A stretch of 64,000 nt of DNA from Chromohalobacter israelensis. GTDB lineage: Bacteria; Pseudomonadota; Gammaproteobacteria; Pseudomonadales; Halomonadaceae. Of the stretch, positions 60,491-64,000 are shown piece after piece; position 1 is the first letter of the stretch; every line of letters begins with the position of its first letter. The stretch is from positions 434,001-498,000 of the forward strand of contig JQNW01000001.1 in assembly GCA_000761475.1 (NCBI GenBank). The letters are read 5' to 3'. Below the pieces are notes generated by a model. That model ran no database searches. It saw only the letters and a program-made list of their open reading frames with translations, and was not told where the DNA came from. The position numbers and the translations under genes were made by a program.

Positions 60491-62965
60491 TCAATGCAGC
60501 GTGCGGGCATCCCCCGGCAACGTGTCGATATGCAACGGCGCCCAATGCCGCGCGGGCGCGCCCGGAAAATCGAGACTGGCCCAGGCCCCGGCCAGGGGCG
60601 GCGCACCGCTCAGCCAGGCGGCCAGGGCCTCGCCGAAGCTCTTGAGCAAGGCATCGCGTTCCTCGGTTTCCCCCATGAAGAACGAGAAGCCCGCGTAGAG
60701 CCCCCGCGCATAGTCCCGCCAGCTCGCATAGTGCGCCCGCGCCAGTTGCGTGGCACGCTCGAGGAAAGCGTCGAATTCCGCCGCCGAGAGCCACTCCATT
60801 TGGCGGCCGGCGATGGCAAGATCGACGGTCTGGGCGACGTCCCACGCCGTCATGTCGATATCGTTGCATCCCGCCGCGTTTTCCTGAACACGACGCAGGC
60901 GCAGCAGATGATTGCGTTCGTCCTCGCTGCATTCATCGGATTCGATGATCGCGATCTCCTCGCGCAACCGTGCCGCATTCAATGTATAGGGCGCGTAGTT
61001 GATCAGATATTCCTGGCGGTCGCCGGCATCGATCAGAAAGTCCAGAAAGGTCTTGAGCGCCTCCGCCGACAGTAGCCCGTAATGTCCGTCGAGCCATTCC
61101 CGAAGCTCATCGCGCTCGCTGCGGCCCTCGGGAACCGGTGCGCCCCACACCGCCGCGTTGAGCGGCCCGACCAGCGCCAGGGAGGTGAAACGCGGCAGCG
61201 ACAACCGCTCGCCGGGCTCCAGCCACGACCCTTGGTGCCAGTCGAGCCAATGAAAAGGGCTGCCGGGATCGTCACGGTGCCAGCGGATTTCCGCCACCAG
61301 GGAAGGCTCGTCACCTTCGGGCAATGCCGCCTCCCAAGTCGCCCAGGCATCGATCAATGCCTGAGGGCCAGTGTAGAAACGACTCAACACCCCGCGCAGG
61401 GATTCCGCCAACTCGTCCAGCGCCGCACGATCGTAGTCGCCGCTATCGGCACACATCATCAAATAGAAAGCGTACTTCTCGGCCATGAAGATGGTCGCCG
61501 CGTGGCGCGCGCAATGCTTCAATTCATTGCGCATGCGCACGGCCTCGGGATCGGCCCGACCGGTGGGCGTGTCGGTCTCGGGCAAGGCGCCATGGGCGGC
61601 ATCGGCCGCCAGCTGGTTGAGGTGATGCACCTGCGCCGGCAACCACAAGCGCGACAGCCCTGCCACGCCCATGGCCGGATCGAGCCCCAGCATGTCATGA
61701 AGATACGTACGCGCATCGTCTTGGCGTTGGCGGTCCGGCGCCCGGTCGATTCCCTGACGATACGCCAGATCGGGTTCGCGCACCGACGCCAGTGCCATCA
61801 CCCATTGCCATGCCGAGGCCCGCCACTTGCGGATCATCGACCGCGAGACGTCGCGCCGGGGGGCGTCGAGCAGTGTATCGAGCGGCACCTGCCAGGGACT
61901 GGAGGCCGCATTGAGCAATGCGCTCCAGTCGGCCGCGAACTCGGCGCGACGATCCACTCCCTCGAACAGGCTGCGACCGCGTTGGTACGCCTTGGCCACC
62001 GTGGTCCAGTCACGGTAGCGGCGCATCAGCAGATCCCCTGCGTGAGCCGCGAAGGTCTCGGCCTCATGCCGTTCGAGCCAGCCGGCGTTCCAGCCCGCGT
62101 AGGCCAGGTCGGCCAGACGCAACCAGTCCCAGGCCGCCCATTCCAGGGGCTCGCCACTGGACAGAAACGTCAGCATGACGTGACCGTAATCACGCGCCTC
62201 GCCCAGCGATGCCTGCCAGCGCCGCCGCACGGTTTCCCCCTGCGCGGTCAACCGCTGCGCGTCGAGATCCCAGGTATAGCGGTGCCCCTGCCCCCCCAGC
62301 CAGAGCAGCAGACGGATCAGCTCGTCCCGGTCGTCGATGCTCCACACCTCGGACAACCAGCGATGCACGTCGGGCCAATCGCGCGATGGCTCGCAAGTGG
62401 CGCTCAGCACGGGTGAAAACGCCGCACGCAGCCGCCACACCCCCGCCGAGCCCGAAGGCCAGGGCGGTTGGCGTGAAGCCGCTTGTGTCTCTGGCAGCCA
62501 GGTAGCGAGGACTTCCCAGGTGACGCCGGCCGACTCCTGCTCGAGTTGTGCCAGAGCCTCGCACGCCTGGAGAAAACCGTCGTCGCCTTGCGCCCAGTCG
62601 ACCTGACCGCGCTCGCGACGCAACGCCGACAACCAGGCATCGAGCGAATCGTGCTGCGACTGTATATCGGCGGCCAGCCACGCGGCCCACGCCTGCGCTT
62701 GCGTTTCCTCCAGCCATCCGGCTGCGCCCGCCAGCGCCAGCAGTTCCAGCGCTTGAAGACGGCGCAGCGCCCCGCCCTGCCCCGGCAGGCAAGCCTCCAC
62801 CAGACGCCAGCCCAGCTCGCCACGCTCACGCACGTCGAACAGCGCCATGCGCGCCTGCGCCGAGTCGGGCGACACACTCAACGGCTCGGGATCGAACGCC
62901 CAGCCGCACAGCACCAATTGCTGGGCCCACCAGGCTTTAAGGGGATCGATCAATGCGCACCTCAC
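60491..62965 (-). CDS. Large protein with two DUF1266-type domains
   Basis: 824 residues, unknown function, with two diverged copies of the DUF1266 block. The first, about 265-345, reads AWDWLRLADLAYAGWNAGWL...YRDWTTVAKAYQRGRSLFEG. The second, about 705-790, reads AWDVAQTVDLAIAGRQMEWL...YASWRDYARGLYAGFSFFMG. The rest is helical and rich in Trp, Leu, Asp and Glu, with no signal peptide and no membrane segment. Enterobacterial YbeU/YbeR proteins carry a single such domain. Start taken as GTG 62965; no ATG in frame is nearby. It is oriented away from the aldehyde dehydrogenase gene. Confidence 0.8.
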   Translation of the reverse strand: MRCALIDPLKAWWAQQLVLCGWAFDPEPLSVSPDSAQARMALFDVRERGELGWRLVEACLPGQGGALRRLQALELLALAGAAGWLEETQAQAWAAWLAADIQSQHDSLDAWLSALRRERGQVDWAQGDDGFLQACEALAQLEQESAGVTWEVLATWLPETQAASRQPPWPSGSAGVWRLRAAFSPVLSATCEPSRDWPDVHRWLSEVWSIDDRDELIRLLLWLGGQGHRYTWDLDAQRLTAQGETVRRRWQASLGEARDYGHVMLTFLSSGEPLEWAAWDWLRLADLAYAGWNAGWLERHEAETFAAHAGDLLMRRYRDWTTVAKAYQRGRSLFEGVDRRAEFAADWSALLNAASSPWQVPLDTLLDAPRRDVSRSMIRKWRASAWQWVMALASVREPDLAYRQGIDRAPDRQRQDDARTYLHDMLGLDPAMGVAGLSRLWLPAQVHHLNQLAADAAHGALPETDTPTGRADPEAVRMRNELKHCARHAATIFMAEKYAFYLMMCADSGDYDRAALDELAESLRGVLSRFYTGPQALIDAWATWEAALPEGDEPSLVAEIRWHRDDPGSPFHWLDWHQGSWLEPGERLSLPRFTSLALVGPLNAAVWGAPVPEGRSERDELREWLDGHYGLLSAEALKTFLDFLIDAGDRQEYLINYAPYTLNAARLREEIAIIESDECSEDERNHLLRLRRVQENAAGCNDIDMTAWDVAQTVDLAIAGRQMEWLSAAEFDAFLERATQLARAHYASWRDYARGLYAGFSFFMGETEERDALLKSFGEALAAWLSGAPPLAGAWASLDFPGAPARHWAPLHIDTLPGDARTLH

Positions 62966-63052
62966 TCATGGCTCGGACATTCACGTCATAACGGCGCCAT
63001 AGTGTACCGGAAAGATGTTCGTGTCGCCGATAACCGCGGCGTGGCATGAAAA

Positions 63053-63066
63053 TCCCGATCGCGGGA
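63053..63066. promoter_or_regulatory. Inverted repeat upstream of the aldehyde dehydrogenase gene
   Basis: TCCCG-ATCG-CGGGA, 91 bp ahead of the start codon, in a 191-bp divergent intergenic region. Possibly an operator or a leader hairpin, as an A-rich stretch follows (GGGAAAAAGC). Confidence 0.35.
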
Positions 63067-63156
63067 AAAAGCACTGGACGTCACCCCGGCCGAGTGTTTT
63101 AAATAATGCACACAGCGTCAAGCAATACACAAACCCTGCCAGCCTGGAGAGCCTCC

Positions 63157-64000
63157 ATGAGCCCACAGCATCCCGATATTCTGATCGACCGCGCCTATAT
63201 TGGCGGTCAGTGGCGTGACAGCGAGCGCCGCTTCAAGGTAACCGACCCGGCCACGGGCGAAACGCTCGCCGAAGTCCCCGACCTGGGCGCCGCGGACGCC
63301 CGTGACGCCATCGCCGCGGCCGACGCCGCCTGGCCGGCATGGCGCAAGCGTGCCGCCAAGGAACGTGCAGGCCTGCTGCGCGCGTGGTTCGACCGCGTCA
63401 TCGAACAGCGCGAAGCGCTGGCCCAGCTCATGACGCTGGAACAAGGCAAGCCGCTCGCCGAAGCACGCGGCGAGGTCACCTACGGCGCCAGCTTCATCGA
63501 ATATTACGCCGAACAAGCCAAGCGCATGGCCGGCGAGACACTCCCCGGCCATGGCGCCGACAAGCGTATCCTCGTCATGCGCGAGCCGATCGGCGTGGTC
63601 GCCGCCATCACGCCATGGAACTTTCCGCTGGCCATGATCACGCGCAAGTGCGCGCCCGCCCTGGCGGCCGGCTGCCCCGTCGTGATCAAGCCCGCCGAAG
63701 CCACGCCGCTCACGGCGCTGGCGCTGGCCAAGCTGGCCGAAGACGTCGGCCTGCCGCCGGGTGTCATCAATGTGATCACCGCCGAAAAACCCGCCGAGAT
63801 CGGCGAGGTGCTGACCACCGATCCGCGCGTGCGCAAGGTGTCCTTCACCGGTTCGACGCCGGTCGGCAAGCGCCTGCTGGCGCAATGCGCCGACACGGTC
63901 AAGAAAGCCTCCATGGAGCTTGGCGGCAATGCCCCCTTCGTGGTCTTCGACGACGCCGACCTGGATGCCGCCGTGGAGGGCGCCATCGCTTCCAAGTTCC
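63157..64000 (+). CDS. gabD: Aldehyde dehydrogenase, succinate-semialdehyde type, 3' end outside window
   Basis: 281 residues of an NAD(P)+-dependent aldehyde dehydrogenase. Start ATG 63157 (MSPQHPDILIDRAYIGGQWR) with GGAG at 9 nt. ITPWNFPLAMITRKCAPALAAG is the cofactor-site segment, FTGSTPVGKRL a Rossmann loop, and ASMELGGNAPFVVFDDADLD contains the catalytic Glu. The catalytic Cys (usually near residue 290) lies just beyond the window edge. The N-terminal region resembles GabD, which converts succinate semialdehyde to succinate in GABA degradation. The subfamily call is likely but not certain. Confidence 0.88.
   Translation, partial: MSPQHPDILIDRAYIGGQWRDSERRFKVTDPATGETLAEVPDLGAADARDAIAAADAAWPAWRKRAAKERAGLLRAWFDRVIEQREALAQLMTLEQGKPLAEARGEVTYGASFIEYYAEQAKRMAGETLPGHGADKRILVMREPIGVVAAITPWNFPLAMITRKCAPALAAGCPVVIKPAEATPLTALALAKLAEDVGLPPGVINVITAEKPAEIGEVLTTDPRVRKVSFTGSTPVGKRLLAQCADTVKKASMELGGNAPFVVFDDADLDAAVEGAIASKF

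Overview
The window is a contiguous piece of a high-GC gammaproteobacterial chromosome. Acidic, Asp/Glu-rich exported proteins, gene content and family-level similarity point to a moderately halophilic Halomonadaceae member (Chromohalobacter/Halomonas-like); the genus is an inference from memory, not a search. It is mostly ordinary housekeeping chromosome, densely packed, with many 4-bp ATGA stop/start overlaps. I see no tRNA, rRNA, CRISPR, prophage or integrase.

Layout. 1-10214 (all minus): 3' part-truncated pyrD, a secreted two-PPC-repeat protein, the giant NAD-glutamate dehydrogenase, trmA, murI and a LysR regulator. 10363-12118 (plus): a perfect LexA box driving umuDC, in which UmuD has lost both catalytic residues. 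12126-22565 (minus): a respiratory nitrate reductase operon narK-narG-narH-narJ-narI-ppiC behind a perfect FNR/ANR box; narK is a double-length fused transporter. 22621-24727: a degenerate hemerythrin-like protein and rarA.

24779-33431 (minus) is the main accessory locus: a four-gene Mks/Wadjet-type SMC system (jetA-jetB-jetC-jetD; kleisin, MukE-like, SMC-like ATPase, Toprim nuclease). All genes overlap, and a truncated globin follows 2 bp after jetD. The ATPase is unusually long (1634 aa), has a Gly where the Walker B catalytic Glu is expected and carries a globular insert near its N-terminal head. jetD is much less GC-rich than jetC. A RecQ helicase is transcribed divergently from it.

35682-49975 holds aromatic amino acid genes (phhB, aminotransferase), dadA, a MATE exporter, an aldo/keto reductase, a CHASE3-GGDEF deletion remnant, the cybB-yceI pair, a DJ-1/PfpI protein, a rhomboid-DUF1315-DUF2797 operon, NAD kinase with a phosphatase, and a DUF1853 gene overlapping zntR. 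50504-53595 holds a DMT exporter, a DUF6314 gene, a glycine-zipper lipoprotein and an LpxR-type lipid A deacylase. 53643-55565 is a complete-looking group IIC intron inserted directly behind a transcription terminator. 55621-64000 holds a small membrane protein, an FKBP isomerase, a CDP-alcohol phosphatidyltransferase, periplasmic msrA, an MFS carrier, an NlpC/P60 lipoprotein, a double-DUF1266 protein and the start of an aldehyde dehydrogenase.

The best candidates for something undescribed are the large SMC/Wadjet variant with its trailing globin, and the catalytically dead UmuD next to an intact UmuC under LexA control.
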